A stretch of DNA of 64,000 nucleotides from Paracoccus sp. N5 (GTDB taxonomy: Bacteria; Pseudomonadota; Alphaproteobacteria; Rhodobacterales; Rhodobacteraceae). The stretch's first letter is position 1. Every line of letters begins with the position of its first letter. The stretch lies in NCBI RefSeq assembly GCF_000371965.1, contig NZ_AQUO01000001.1, positions 1,868,001 to 1,932,000 of the forward strand, written 5' to 3'. The notes below the pieces were generated by a model that was not told the DNA's origin, made no database searches, and was given only the letters and a program-made list of their open reading frames with translations. The position numbers were made by a program, and so were the translations under genes. Of this stretch, positions 39,934-47,916 are shown one piece after another.

Positions 39934-40655
39934 TGGGTCAGAAAGTCAACCCCATCGGGATGCGTCTTCAGGTCAACCGCACCTGGGACAGCCGCTGGTA
40001 TGCGGACGACAAGGACTACGGCAATCTGCTGCTGGAAGACCTGAAGATCCGCGACTTCATCCATGATGAAGCCAAGCAGGCCGGCGTCAGCCGCGTGATC
40101 ATCGAGCGTCCGCACAAGAAATGCCGCGTGACGATCTATGCCGCGCGCCCGGGCGTGATCATCGGCAAGAAAGGCGCCGATATCGAGACCCTGCGCAAGA
40201 AGCTGGCGAATTTCACCGCCTCGGAACTGCACCTCAACATCGTCGAGGTCCGCAAGCCCGAGCTGGACGCCCAGTTGGTGGCCGAGTCGATCGCCCAGCA
40301 GCTCGAGCGCCGGGTGTCGTTCCGCCGTGCCATGAAGCGCGCCGTGCAGAACGCCATGCGCATGGGTGCCCTGGGCATCCGGGTGAACGTCGCGGGCCGT
40401 CTCGGCGGCGCCGAAATCGCCCGCACCGAATGGTATCGCGAAGGCCGCGTGCCGCTGCACACGCTGCGCGCCGACATCGACTATGCGCTGTCGGAAGCCA
40501 CGACCCCCTACGGGATCATCGGCGTGAAGGTCTGGATCTTCAAGGGCGAGATCATGGAACACGACCCGCAGGCCCGCGACCGCCGCGCCACCGAGGCGCA
40601 GGACGGCCCGGCTCCGCGTGGTCCGCGCCGTGATCGCGACCGCGACGCGCGCTAA
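39933..40655 (+). CDS. rpsC: 30S ribosomal protein S3
   Basis: 240 aa. The KH domain has GVIIGKKGADIETLRKKLAN and the second half has RRAMKRAVQNAMRMGALGIR. It contributes to mRNA helicase activity at the entry channel. An Arg/Asp-rich C-terminal end (PRGPRRDRDRDAR) follows. Start inside the rplV stop. Confidence 0.98.
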   Translation: MGQKVNPIGMRLQVNRTWDSRWYADDKDYGNLLLEDLKIRDFIHDEAKQAGVSRVIIERPHKKCRVTIYAARPGVIIGKKGADIETLRKKLANFTASELHLNIVEVRKPELDAQLVAESIAQQLERRVSFRRAMKRAVQNAMRMGALGIRVNVAGRLGGAEIARTEWYREGRVPLHTLRADIDYALSEATTPYGIIGVKVWIFKGEIMEHDPQARDRRATEAQDGPAPRGPRRDRDRDAR

Positions 40656-40667
40656 GGAGAGAAGAAG

Positions 40668-41081
40668 ATGCTGCAACCGAAACGGACCAAGTTCCGCAAA
40701 CAGTTCAAGGGCCGCATCCACGGTGAGGCCAAGGGCGGCTTCAACCTGAACTTCGGCTCCTACGCGCTGAAGGCCATCGAGCCCGAGCGTGTGACCGCGC
40801 GCCAGATCGAGGCGGCCCGCCGCGCGATCACCCGCCACATGAAGCGTCAGGGCCGGGTCTGGATCCGGATCTTCCCGGACGTGCCGGTTTCGTCGAAGCC
40901 GACCGAAGTGCGGATGGGTAAGGGCAAGGGCTCGGTCGATTACTGGGCGGCCCGCGTCCACCCCGGCCGGATCATGTTCGAGATCGACGGCGTGAACGAC
41001 GTCATCGCCCGCGAAGCCCTGCGCCTGGGCGCGCAGAAGCTGCCGGTGCTGACCCGCATCGTCGCCCGCGAAGACTGGTAA
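40668..41081 (+). CDS. rplP: 50S ribosomal protein L16
   Basis: 137 aa, near the A site. MLQPKRTKFRKQFKGRIHGE and VRMGKGKGSVDYWAARVHPG are typical. In most bacteria rpmC follows within a few bases; here a terminator and an inverted gene follow, so transcription of the first S10 block apparently ends here. Confidence 0.98.
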   Translation: MLQPKRTKFRKQFKGRIHGEAKGGFNLNFGSYALKAIEPERVTARQIEAARRAITRHMKRQGRVWIRIFPDVPVSSKPTEVRMGKGKGSVDYWAARVHPGRIMFEIDGVNDVIAREALRLGAQKLPVLTRIVAREDW

Positions 41082-41102
41082 GTCCCGGTTCTCGCAAGGC
41101 AG

Positions 41103-41138
41103 AAAAAGAGCCCCGCCATGCGAATGGCGGGGCTTTTC
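41103..41138. terminator. Bidirectional terminator between rplP and the RTX-like gene
   Basis: AGCCCCGCCAT (41109-41119) pairs perfectly with ATGGCGGGGCT (41124-41134) around GCGA. A T-run follows on the plus strand (41134-41137) and an A-run precedes (41103-41107), giving a T-run for the minus strand. It serves both rplP and the converging gene. Confidence 0.9.
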
Positions 41139-41145
41139 CGTTCCG

Positions 41146-41997
41146 TCAGGCCGCCTGACCCGTGATGACCTGCAGGCTCGAGGCCGGCAGTTCGGTCACG
41201 CCCAGCAGCCGGACCACGGCGGTATATTCCATCTCTTCCAAGTCGGAACCGATGCCGCGATAGGTCAGCAAAACCTCGGAATTGCCATTGCGCGCGATCA
41301 CCTCATAGCCAAGGAAATTCTCCTCGCCCTCGGGAATGGTGATGGTCAGGACGTCCTCGGCCGGGTTGAAGTCCGCGACCTCGGCGCTGGTGCCATCACC
41401 GGCCTGGCCGGGGTCCATGGTGCCGGTCGTGAAGTCGATCTGCAGGCTGTCGGCGCCTTCGCCCAGGGTAATGTCGGTGGTGTGGTTCCAGTCACTGCTC
41501 AGCGACGGGCTCTTGGCGATCTGCACCACATCATCGCCGGCGCCGGCGTCGATCACGTTGGGCTCTTCGACCGCGCGGTCGCCGATGCTGATCGTGTCAT
41601 TGCCGTCGCCGCCAAGGACATTCGTCTTGATCGCCCGGTCGATGCTGATCCGGTCATCGCCGAGGCCGCCATCCACCGTCGAGGAATAGGCGGTGTCGAT
41701 CAGGATGACATCGTCGCCGGCCTCGCCATTGGTGTCCACGCCATCCGTCAGGGTGATGCTGTCGTCCCCCGCGCCGGCGTCGATCCCGCTGGGGTAGGGG
41801 TCGTCCCCGTAGTCATAGGCGATCTCGTCATCGCCATCGGTGCCGGTGACACGGCCCTCGTCGTCCATCACGGGCTCGGGTTCGGGCTCAGGCTCGGGGG
41901 TGGGCTGCGCGGGGCTGTCCTCATCATCGTCATCGAAAATGGCAAACCCCAGCGCCAGTGCCAGAATGCCGCCGATCAACAGGCCGGCTGGTTCCAT
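41146..41997 (-). CDS. Membrane-anchored acidic protein with RTX-like calcium repeats
   Basis: 283 aa, on the minus strand inside the ribosomal cluster. Residues 5-21 form one hydrophobic anchor (GLLIGGILALALGFAIF), followed by DDDDED and a Pro/Glu linker. Six degenerate RTX nonapeptides then occur (GTDGDDEIA, AGAGDDSIT, GEAGDDVIL, GGLGDDRIS, GGDGNDTIS, AGAGDDVVQ), which in this family bind Ca2+ as a beta-roll. The C-terminal ~100 residues (VADFNPAEDVLTITIPEGEE) resemble the DUF often found after such repeats. GAAAGGA lies before the ATG. It is probably a surface protein; no protease or lipase motif is seen. A second anchor-plus-acid gene begins at 63869. Confidence 0.85.
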   Translation of the reverse strand: MEPAGLLIGGILALALGFAIFDDDDEDSPAQPTPEPEPEPEPVMDDEGRVTGTDGDDEIAYDYGDDPYPSGIDAGAGDDSITLTDGVDTNGEAGDDVILIDTAYSSTVDGGLGDDRISIDRAIKTNVLGGDGNDTISIGDRAVEEPNVIDAGAGDDVVQIAKSPSLSSDWNHTTDITLGEGADSLQIDFTTGTMDPGQAGDGTSAEVADFNPAEDVLTITIPEGEENFLGYEVIARNGNSEVLLTYRGIGSDLEEMEYTAVVRLLGVTELPASSLQVITGQAA

Positions 41998-42091
41998 CGC
42001 AATATCCTTTCGTGCAACATGCCTGCGGATGGTAACAGCCGCGTGAGCCGCCGCAAGGGGCGCCCGGCCGCCTCACACCCCAAGTTTTCCC

Positions 42092-42120
42092 TTGTCTTTG
42101 CGGGGAAACGCGCCTATAGG
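42092..42120 (+). promoter_or_regulatory. Promoter restarting the cluster at rpmC
   Basis: TTGTCT (42092-42097) and TATAGG (42115-42120), spacer 17 bp, 86 bp before rpmC. Needed because rplP transcription ends at the terminator and the inverted gene lies between. Confidence 0.72.
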
Positions 42121-42205
42121 CACGGCTTCATCACGAAACTCCACCGGAATCAGGGTGGCCCTGCGGATGCAGGGGCTCTCCGGTGATGTTGAAAGGAACA
42201 GGCGC

Positions 42206-42412
42206 ATGAAAGCGCAGGAACTGAAAGAAAAGACGCCGGAACAGCTGCGCGAGCAGCTTCTGTCGCTGAAGAAGGAAGCGTTCAACCTGCGCTTCCAGCA
42301 GGCCACCGGCCAGCTCGAATCGACCGCCCGCATGCGCGCCGTCCGTCGCGACCTCGCCCGTGTGAAAACCATTCTGAACCAGAAAGCGGCGGAAGCCGCG
42401 GCGGCGAACTGA
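42206..42412 (+). CDS. rpmC: 50S ribosomal protein L29
   Basis: 68 aa. KAQELKEKTPEQLREQLLSL and ESTARMRAVRRDLARVKTIL are typical, and it lies by the tunnel exit. The start is at 42206 after GAAAGGAAC; upstream in-frame codons are leader sequence. First gene of the second ribosomal block. Confidence 0.97.
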   Translation: MKAQELKEKTPEQLREQLLSLKKEAFNLRFQQATGQLESTARMRAVRRDLARVKTILNQKAAEAAAAN

Positions 42413-42424
42413 GGAGTCCGGTCC

Positions 42425-42673
42425 ATGCCCAAACGCATCCTGCAAGGCCGTGTGGTCAGCGACAAGAACGAACAGACCGTCACCGTCCTGGTCGAGCGCC
42501 GCTTCAAGCACCCGCTGCTGCACAAGACCGTGCGGTCGTCCAAGAAATACCGCGCCCATGACGCGGAAAACCAGTTCAAGGTCGGTGACACCGTTCGCAT
42601 CGTCGAATGCGCGCCGATCTCGAAGACCAAGCGCTGGACCGTCCTGCTTGACGCTGCCGAAGCCCAAGCCTGA
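42425..42673 (+). CDS. rpsQ: 30S ribosomal protein S17
   Basis: 82 aa OB-fold protein. PKRILQGRVVSDKNEQTVTV and the KYRAHDAENQFKVGDTV segment are typical. It lies 12 bp after rpmC. Confidence 0.97.
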   Translation: MPKRILQGRVVSDKNEQTVTVLVERRFKHPLLHKTVRSSKKYRAHDAENQFKVGDTVRIVECAPISKTKRWTVLLDAAEAQA

Positions 42674-42693
42674 CACCAGTTTAATCGATACCC

Positions 42694-42717
42694 TGGGGCC
42701 GGTCAGGCCGGTCCCCA
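42694..42717 (+). promoter_or_regulatory. Hairpin between rpsQ and rplN
   Basis: TGGGG then CCGG (42694-42702) pairs with CCGG (42708-42711) and CCCCA (42713-42717) with a bulged T. It has no T-run. It sits at the usual border between the S10 and spc units. Confidence 0.4.
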
Positions 42718-42735
42718 AAGGTCGGGAGTAACCCT

Positions 42736-43104
42736 ATGATCCAGATGCAGACCAATCTGGATGTCGCTGACAACTCCGGCGCGCGCCGGGTGCAGTGCAT
42801 CAAGGTCCTGGGTGGTTCGCACCGTCGCTATGCGTCGGTGGGCGACATCATCGTCGTCTCCGTCAAGGAGGCCATCCCGCGCGGCCGCGTGAAGAAAGGT
42901 GACGTCCGCAAGGCCGTCGTCGTGCGCACCGCCAAAGAAGTGAAGCGCGAGGACGGCACCTCGATCCGTTTCGACCGCAACGCCGCCGTCATCCTGAACA
43001 ACCAGGGCGAACCGGTCGGCACCCGTATCTTCGGGCCGGTCGTGCGCGAGCTGCGCGCCAAGAACTTCATGAAGATCATCTCGCTTGCGCCGGAGGTGCT
43101 GTGA
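42736..43104 (+). CDS. rplN: 50S ribosomal protein L14
   Basis: 122 aa. MIQMQTNLDVADNSGARRVQ is the universal start and the rRNA-binding loop is SVKEAIPRGRVKKGDV. Usual first gene of the spc operon. Its TGA overlaps the rplX ATG. Confidence 0.98.
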   Translation: MIQMQTNLDVADNSGARRVQCIKVLGGSHRRYASVGDIIVVSVKEAIPRGRVKKGDVRKAVVVRTAKEVKREDGTSIRFDRNAAVILNNQGEPVGTRIFGPVVRELRAKNFMKIISLAPEVL

Positions 43105-43409
43105 TGGCTGCCAAGCTGAAAAAGGGCGACAAGGTCGTCGTGCTGGCCGGCAAGGACAAGGGCAAGCAGGGCGAGATCACCGCGGTGTTCCCGAAAGAGA
43201 ACAAGGCCGTGGTCGACGGCGTCAACATCGCCATCCGTCACCAGCGTCAGACGCAGACCGCGCAGGGCGGCCGCGTGGCGAAAGCCATGCCGATCGACCT
43301 GTCGAACCTCGCGCTGCTGGACAAGAACGGCAAAGCGACCCGCGTCGGCTTCCGCGTGGAAGGCGACCAGAAGGTCCGTTTCGCCAAGACCACCGGAGAC
43401 GTGATCTGA
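43104..43409 (+). CDS. rplX: 50S ribosomal protein L24
   Basis: 101 aa assembly-initiating protein with a KOW motif (KKGDKVVVLAGKDKGKQGEI). It starts at the ATG sharing a base with the rplN stop. The same ATGA-type overlap links it to rplE. Confidence 0.98.
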   Translation: MAAKLKKGDKVVVLAGKDKGKQGEITAVFPKENKAVVDGVNIAIRHQRQTQTAQGGRVAKAMPIDLSNLALLDKNGKATRVGFRVEGDQKVRFAKTTGDVI

Positions 43410-43969
43410 TGCTGGACCAAGCCACCTATACCCCGCGTCTGAAGTCGCTTTTCAAGGACAGCATCCGCGCTGCCCTGAAGGAAGAGTTCGGCTACAAGAA
43501 CGACATGCAGATCCCGCGCCTGGACAAGATCGTCCTGAACATGGGCATCGGCGAGGCCGTCAAGGACACCAAGAAGGTCAAGCAGGGCGCCGAGGAGCTG
43601 TCGCTCATCGCCGGCCAGAAGGCCGTGGTGACCCATGCCAAGAAATCCATCGCCGGCTTCCGCGTTCGCGAGGAAATGCCGCTGGGCGCGAAAGTGACCC
43701 TGCGCGGCGACCGGATGTATGAATTCCTGGACCGCCTGATCAACATCGCGCTGCCGCGCGTCCGCGACTTCCGCGGCGTGAAGGGCAGCTCCTTCGACGG
43801 CCGCGGCAACTATGCCATGGGCCTCAAGGAGCACATCGTTTTCCCGGAGATCAACTTCGACAAGGTCGACGAAGTTCTGGGGATGGACATCATCATCTGC
43901 ACCACCGCGCCGACCGACGCGGAAGCGAAGTCGCTGTTGAAGCATTTCAACATGCCGTTCAACAGCTGA
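43409..43969 (+). CDS. rplE: 50S ribosomal protein L5
   Basis: 186 aa 5S-rRNA-binding protein. Motifs: IPRLDKIVLNMGIGEAVKDT, KKSIAGFRVREEMPLGAKVT and GRGNYAMGLKEHIVFPEI. It overlaps rplX by one base. Confidence 0.98.
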   Translation: MLDQATYTPRLKSLFKDSIRAALKEEFGYKNDMQIPRLDKIVLNMGIGEAVKDTKKVKQGAEELSLIAGQKAVVTHAKKSIAGFRVREEMPLGAKVTLRGDRMYEFLDRLINIALPRVRDFRGVKGSSFDGRGNYAMGLKEHIVFPEINFDKVDEVLGMDIIICTTAPTDAEAKSLLKHFNMPFNS

Positions 43970-43987
43970 TCGCGGAGGGAAGAAGAT

Positions 43988-44293
43988 ATGGCTAAGAAAT
44001 CCATGGTCGAGCGCGAGAAGAAGCGCGAGCGTCTGGTTCAGAAATACGCCGCCAAGCGCGCCGCCCTGAACGAGATCGTCCACGATCAGTCCCTGCCGAT
44101 GGAAGAGCGCTTCAAGGCCAGCCTGAAACTGGCCGAACTGCCGCGCAACTCCTCGGCGACGCGCCTGCACAACCGCTGCCAGCTGACCGGCCGCCCGCAT
44201 GCGTATTACCGTAAACTGAAACTGTCGCGGATCATGCTGCGCGAGCTCGGCTCGTTCGGCCAGATCCCCGGCATGGTCAAATCGAGCTGGTAA
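43988..44293 (+). CDS. rpsN: 30S ribosomal protein S14
   Basis: 101 aa zinc-free long form (only one cysteine in CQLTGRPHAYYRKLKLSR). The KKSMVEREKKRERLVQKYAA start is typical. GGAGGG precedes the ATG. Confidence 0.98.
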   Translation: MAKKSMVEREKKRERLVQKYAAKRAALNEIVHDQSLPMEERFKASLKLAELPRNSSATRLHNRCQLTGRPHAYYRKLKLSRIMLRELGSFGQIPGMVKSSW

Positions 44294-44302
44294 GGGGGCA
44301 AT

Positions 44303-44701
44303 ATGTCGATGAACGATCCTCTCGGCGATATGCTGACCCGCATCCGCAATGCTCAGATGCGCGGCAAATCGACCGTTCGCACTCCGGCTTCCAAGCTGCG
44401 CGCTTGGGTTCTGGACGTGCTGAAAGCCGAAGGTTACATCCGCGGCTATGAAGAAACCACGACCGAAGCCGGTCACAAGGAACTGGAAATCAGCCTGAAG
44501 TATTACGAAGGCACTCCGGTCATCCGCGAACTGGCCCGCGTGTCGAAACCCGGTCGCCGCGTCTATGCCGGCGCCAAGGAAATCCCGCAGGTCCGCAACG
44601 GCCTGGGCGTTTCCATCGTCTCGACGCCGAAAGGTGTCATGTCTGATGCAGCAGCGCGCAACGCCAACGTCGGCGGCGAAGTGCTCTGCACCGTGTTCTA
44701 A
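44303..44701 (+). CDS. rpsH: 30S ribosomal protein S8
   Basis: 132 aa platform protein. MNDPLGDMLTRIRNAQMRGK and VSIVSTPKGVMSDAAARNAN are typical. In E. coli S8 represses the spc operon. Confidence 0.98.
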   Translation: MSMNDPLGDMLTRIRNAQMRGKSTVRTPASKLRAWVLDVLKAEGYIRGYEETTTEAGHKELEISLKYYEGTPVIRELARVSKPGRRVYAGAKEIPQVRNGLGVSIVSTPKGVMSDAAARNANVGGEVLCTVF

Positions 44702-44712
44702 GGAGGGCAGAG

Positions 44713-45246
44713 ATGTCTCGGATTGGTAAGAAACCGGTCGCCCTCCCGAAAGGCGTGACCGCTGAGATCAAGGGCCAGACGATCGAGGTGAAGGGGCCGA
44801 AAGGCACCCGCACGTTCACCGCGACCGATGACGTGACCCTGTCGCTGGAAGAGGGTTCGGTCAAGGTGACGCCGCGCGGCACCTCGAAGCGCGCCCGCCA
44901 GCAGTGGGGCATGACCCGCTCGATGGTCGAGAACCTGACCGTCGGCGTGTCGGAAGGCTTCAAGAAAGAGCTCGAGATCCAGGGCGTGGGCTACCGCGCC
45001 ACCATGCAGGGCAAGACCCTGAAACTGGCTCTGGGCTATTCGCATGACGTGAACTTCGAAACGCCGGACGGTGTGACGATCACCTCGCCGAAGCAGACCG
45101 AGATCGTGGTGGAAGGCATCGACCAGCAGCTGGTCGGCCAGGTCGCTGCGAACATCCGCGAGTGGCGCCGCCCCGAGCCCTACAAGGGCAAGGGCATCCG
45201 CTACAAGGGCGAGGTCGTCTTCCGCAAGGAAGGCAAGAAGAAGTAA
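44713..45246 (+). CDS. rplF: 50S ribosomal protein L6
   Basis: 177 aa. MSRIGKKPVALPKGVTAEIK starts it and the rRNA-binding PEPYKGKGIRYKGE is near the end. An AGGAGGG site lies before the ATG. Confidence 0.98.
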   Translation: MSRIGKKPVALPKGVTAEIKGQTIEVKGPKGTRTFTATDDVTLSLEEGSVKVTPRGTSKRARQQWGMTRSMVENLTVGVSEGFKKELEIQGVGYRATMQGKTLKLALGYSHDVNFETPDGVTITSPKQTEIVVEGIDQQLVGQVAANIREWRRPEPYKGKGIRYKGEVVFRKEGKKK

Positions 45247-45258
45247 GGGGCGCGAGAA

Positions 45259-45618
45259 ATGGCACTGAACAAACGAGAGCTGTTCCTGAAGCGCCGCCTG
45301 CGCGTGCGGAACAAACTGCGGAAGATCTCGGACGGGCGTCCGCGGCTTTCCGTCCACCGTTCTTCCAAGAACATCAGCGTCCAGCTGATCGACGACGCGA
45401 AGGGGGTCACCCTGGCCGCTGCCTCGTCGCTCGAGAAGGACCTGGGCGTCGTCGGCAAGAACAACGTCGAGGCCGCCGCGAAAATCGGCGCCGCGATTGC
45501 CGAACGGGCCAGGAAAGCCGGTGTCGAGGAAGTCATCTTCGACCGCGGCGGTTTCCTGTTCCACGGCAAGATCAAGGCCTTGGCAGACGCAGCCCGCGAA
45601 GGCGGTCTGAAGTTCTGA
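45259..45618 (+). CDS. rplR: 50S ribosomal protein L18
   Basis: 119 aa. It binds 5S rRNA with L5. RRLRVRNKLRKISDGRPRLS, VHRSSKNISVQLIDDAKG and FDRGGFLFHGKIKALADAAR are typical. The 110-bp gap before rpsE contains a GTGGGCGCCCAC palindrome (45668-45679). Confidence 0.98.
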   Translation: MALNKRELFLKRRLRVRNKLRKISDGRPRLSVHRSSKNISVQLIDDAKGVTLAAASSLEKDLGVVGKNNVEAAAKIGAAIAERARKAGVEEVIFDRGGFLFHGKIKALADAAREGGLKF

Positions 45619-45728
45619 TCCTGTGGGCGGCGGTCTCGTCGCCCCGATGATCCGGGGGCGCTCCTGCGTGGGCGCCCACCTGGATTGCATGAACCGGCGC
45701 TTGTCGCCAACCTGTGAAGGAATGCCTC

Positions 45729-46295
45729 ATGGCAGAACGTGAAAACCGTCGGGGTCGCCGCGAAGAGCGCGAAGAAACCCCGGAATTCGCCGACCGTCTG
45801 GTCGCGATCAACCGTGTGTCGAAAACCGTCAAGGGTGGCAAGCGCTTCGGCTTCGCCGCTCTGGTGGTCGTCGGCGACCAGCGTGGCCGCGTCGGCTTCG
45901 GCAAGGGCAAGGCCAAAGAGGTGCCCGAGGCGATCCGCAAGGCCACCGAACAGGCGAAACGCTCGCTGGTTCGCGTGCCGCTGCGCGACGGCCGCACCCT
46001 GCACCACGACATCGAGGGCCGTCACGGCGCCGGCAAGGTGATCATGCGCACCGCCGTTCCGGGGACCGGCATCATCGCCGGCGGCCCGATGCGCGCCGTG
46101 TTCGAGATGCTGGGCGTTCAGGACGTCGTTGCGAAATCGCAGGGCTCGCAGAACCCCTACAATATGATCCGCGCCACGCTCGACGGTCTCAAGAAAGAGG
46201 CCTCGCCCCGCAACGTCGCCCAGCGTCGTGGCAAGAAAGTGGCCGAGATCCTGCCCTCGAACGACAAGCCGGCTGACGCCGCTGTCGAAGCGTAA
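45729..46295 (+). CDS. rpsE: 30S ribosomal protein S5
   Basis: 188 aa accuracy-related protein. The double-stranded-RNA-like domain has VAINRVSKTVKGGKRFGFAA and ALVVVGDQRGRVGFGKGKA; the C-terminal fold has TGIIAGGPMRAVFEMLGVQD. The ATG at 45729 is preferred over an in-frame ATG 5 codons upstream. Confidence 0.97.
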   Translation: MAERENRRGRREEREETPEFADRLVAINRVSKTVKGGKRFGFAALVVVGDQRGRVGFGKGKAKEVPEAIRKATEQAKRSLVRVPLRDGRTLHHDIEGRHGAGKVIMRTAVPGTGIIAGGPMRAVFEMLGVQDVVAKSQGSQNPYNMIRATLDGLKKEASPRNVAQRRGKKVAEILPSNDKPADAAVEA

Positions 46296-46307
46296 GGAGA
46301 GGCAAGA

Positions 46308-46496
46308 ATGGCCAAAACCATCGTCGTCAAGCAGATCGGCTCGCCGATCCGCCGCCCCGCCGTCCAGCGCGAGACGCTGAAGGGCCTGGGCCTGAACAAG
46401 ATGAACCGCACCCGCGAGCTGGAAGATACCCCGGCCGTGCGCGGCATGGTCGCCAAGATCCCGCATCTGGCCGTCATCATCGAGGAACGCGGCTGA
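46308..46496 (+). CDS. rpmD: 50S ribosomal protein L30
   Basis: 62 aa. KTIVVKQIGSPIRRPAVQRE and LGLNKMNRTRELEDTPAVRG are typical. It normally precedes rplO directly; here a terminator follows and rplO lies 1.4 kb away. Confidence 0.98.
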   Translation: MAKTIVVKQIGSPIRRPAVQRETLKGLGLNKMNRTRELEDTPAVRGMVAKIPHLAVIIEERG

Positions 46497-46519
46497 TCTC
46501 AGCCCCTGTTTCCTGGAAG

Positions 46520-46553
46520 CGCGCCCCGGAGCAATCCGGGGCGCGTTTTTCTT
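46520..46553 (+). terminator. Terminator after rpmD
   Basis: An 11-bp perfect stem, CGCGCCCCGGA (46520-46530) with TCCGGGGCGCG (46535-46545), GCAA tetraloop, and a TTTTT tail. It ends the second ribosomal block. Confidence 0.92.
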
Positions 46554-46626
46554 TGCCGCGTTAACCTTTTGCTAACCACGCCGCGCCTAGTCTGGCGTCG
46601 TTCCTAGTCCGGCGAAAGGGCAAGAC

Positions 46627-47352
46627 ATGCGCGGCATCATCTGCTGTCTGGCGGCGCTCTGGCTGCTGGCCCCGGCCGCCCTGGCCGGCCCCTGGGCGCG
46701 CGATCCCGGCGGGTTCTTCGCCGCGCTTTCGACCGAGCAGGACCGCGACGACAACCGCCATACCGGGCTTTACGCCGAATACGGGCTCAGCCCGCGCAAC
46801 ACGCTGGGGCTGGAACTGGGCCGGACCCGGGACGAGACCACGCTGCTGCTCTGGTGGCAGCGCGCGCTCGGCCGGGCCGAGGGGCCGAACCGCTGGGCGG
46901 TGTCGCTGGGCCTTGGCGCGATCCAGCGCGACGGCCGCCATCACCCGATGGGCCAGGTGGTGACGGCCTGGGGCAGGGGCTTCGACAGCATCCCGCTCTT
47001 GCGCCGCATCCCCGGCGGCGGCTGGCTCGCGGTCGAGACCCGCTCGAAACTCGCCGCGATCACCCGCGACTACCCCGAGGAGCCCAATGTGATCTGGGAG
47101 GATCCGACCTATCTGACCCCCGAGACCACGCATAAGCTGGACCTGACCCTGGGCTGGCACGCGCGCGAAAACCTGATGCTGATCAACCAGTTCCGCTTCG
47201 AGCAGCGCGACGACACCGGCTTTTCCGGCAAGCTGGCGGTCTCGGTGGTGCGCGACCTCTGGGGGCCGGCCAAGCTGGAACTGGGGCTGATCGAGCCGCT
47301 GACCGGGGAAGGGGAGCGGGCGGTGAAGCTGGGGACGTGGGTGGAGTTTTAG
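46627..47352 (+). CDS. Exported protein of barrel-like composition, unknown function
   Basis: 241 aa. A clear Sec signal peptide (RGIICCLAALWLLAPAALA) is likely cut near residue 20. The rest alternates hydrophobic and polar residues with many aromatic Trp/Tyr residues (TGLYAEYGLSPRNTLGLELG; TTLLLWWQRALGRAEG; KLDLTLGWHARENLMLINQF) and ends in V-E-F. This suits an outer-membrane beta-barrel, but no family is recognised. It lies between the ribosomal genes rpmD and rplO. The start has GAAAGGGCAAG upstream. Confidence 0.75.
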   Translation: MRGIICCLAALWLLAPAALAGPWARDPGGFFAALSTEQDRDDNRHTGLYAEYGLSPRNTLGLELGRTRDETTLLLWWQRALGRAEGPNRWAVSLGLGAIQRDGRHHPMGQVVTAWGRGFDSIPLLRRIPGGGWLAVETRSKLAAITRDYPEEPNVIWEDPTYLTPETTHKLDLTLGWHARENLMLINQFRFEQRDDTGFSGKLAVSVVRDLWGPAKLELGLIEPLTGEGERAVKLGTWVEF

Positions 47353-47401
47353 AAGCCGCTTCGGCTGCGGCAGGGACAATGCAACGAAACGGAGACGTAA
47401 G

Positions 47402-47770
47402 ATGATCGACTTCAACAACAAAGCCTTTTTCAAGTTGTCCGAGAACGCGGATTATGCCGTTATCGCAGCGGATATCCTGCTGCCGGACGAGACCGTGCTT
47501 GCCAGCTTCAAGTCCATGCGCGACGGCGTGATCTTCACCAGCCGCCGGGTGATTGCGGTCAACGTGCAGGGGCTCACTGGAAAGAAGAAGGACTTCACCT
47601 CGATGCCCTATCGGGCGATCCAGGCCTTCTCGATCGAAACGGTTGGGACTTTCGACTTGGATGCCGAACTCGACCTATTCTTCTCAGGCGTCGGAAAGGT
47701 GCGGTTCGAGTTCTCGGGTCGGGTCGACATGCGCAAGATCGCACGTTGCATCGCCGAGCATGCGCTTTGA
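47402..47770 (+). CDS. Bacterial PH-domain protein
   Basis: 122 aa. One domain resembling the bacterial pleckstrin-homology (bPH_1) fold: LLPDETVLASFKSMRDGVIF, then TSRRVIAVNVQGLTGKKKDF and a SMPYRAIQAFSIETVGTFDL strand pair. These small cytosolic domains have unknown ligands. It sits just before the rplO promoter, and its base composition is slightly less GC-rich than its neighbours. AACGGAGAC lies before the ATG. Confidence 0.8.
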   Translation: MIDFNNKAFFKLSENADYAVIAADILLPDETVLASFKSMRDGVIFTSRRVIAVNVQGLTGKKKDFTSMPYRAIQAFSIETVGTFDLDAELDLFFSGVGKVRFEFSGRVDMRKIARCIAEHAL

Positions 47771-47791
47771 CCGGCCAGCCAGCGGCTTCGC

Positions 47792-47820
47792 TTGACCCCG
47801 GAGGGGGTAAACGCTAGAAG
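47792..47820 (+). promoter_or_regulatory. Promoter restarting the cluster at rplO
   Basis: TTGACC (47792-47797) and TAGAAG (47815-47820), spacer 17 bp, 97 bp before rplO. It would drive rplO-secY-adk after the second interruption. Confidence 0.72.
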
Positions 47821-47916
47821 CCGCCGGTGGCCATCGAGGCCACGACTCAACAAGCAAGAAACGCCGTGTCCGCCCCCTTACGCTTCATGGGGCGCTTCCG
47901 GCCAAGGAGAAGCGAT

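Noticed and set aside
45668..45679. GTGGGCGCCCAC palindrome between rplR and rpsE
   Set aside because: A single GC palindrome in high-GC DNA with no half-site elsewhere; not enough for a control site.
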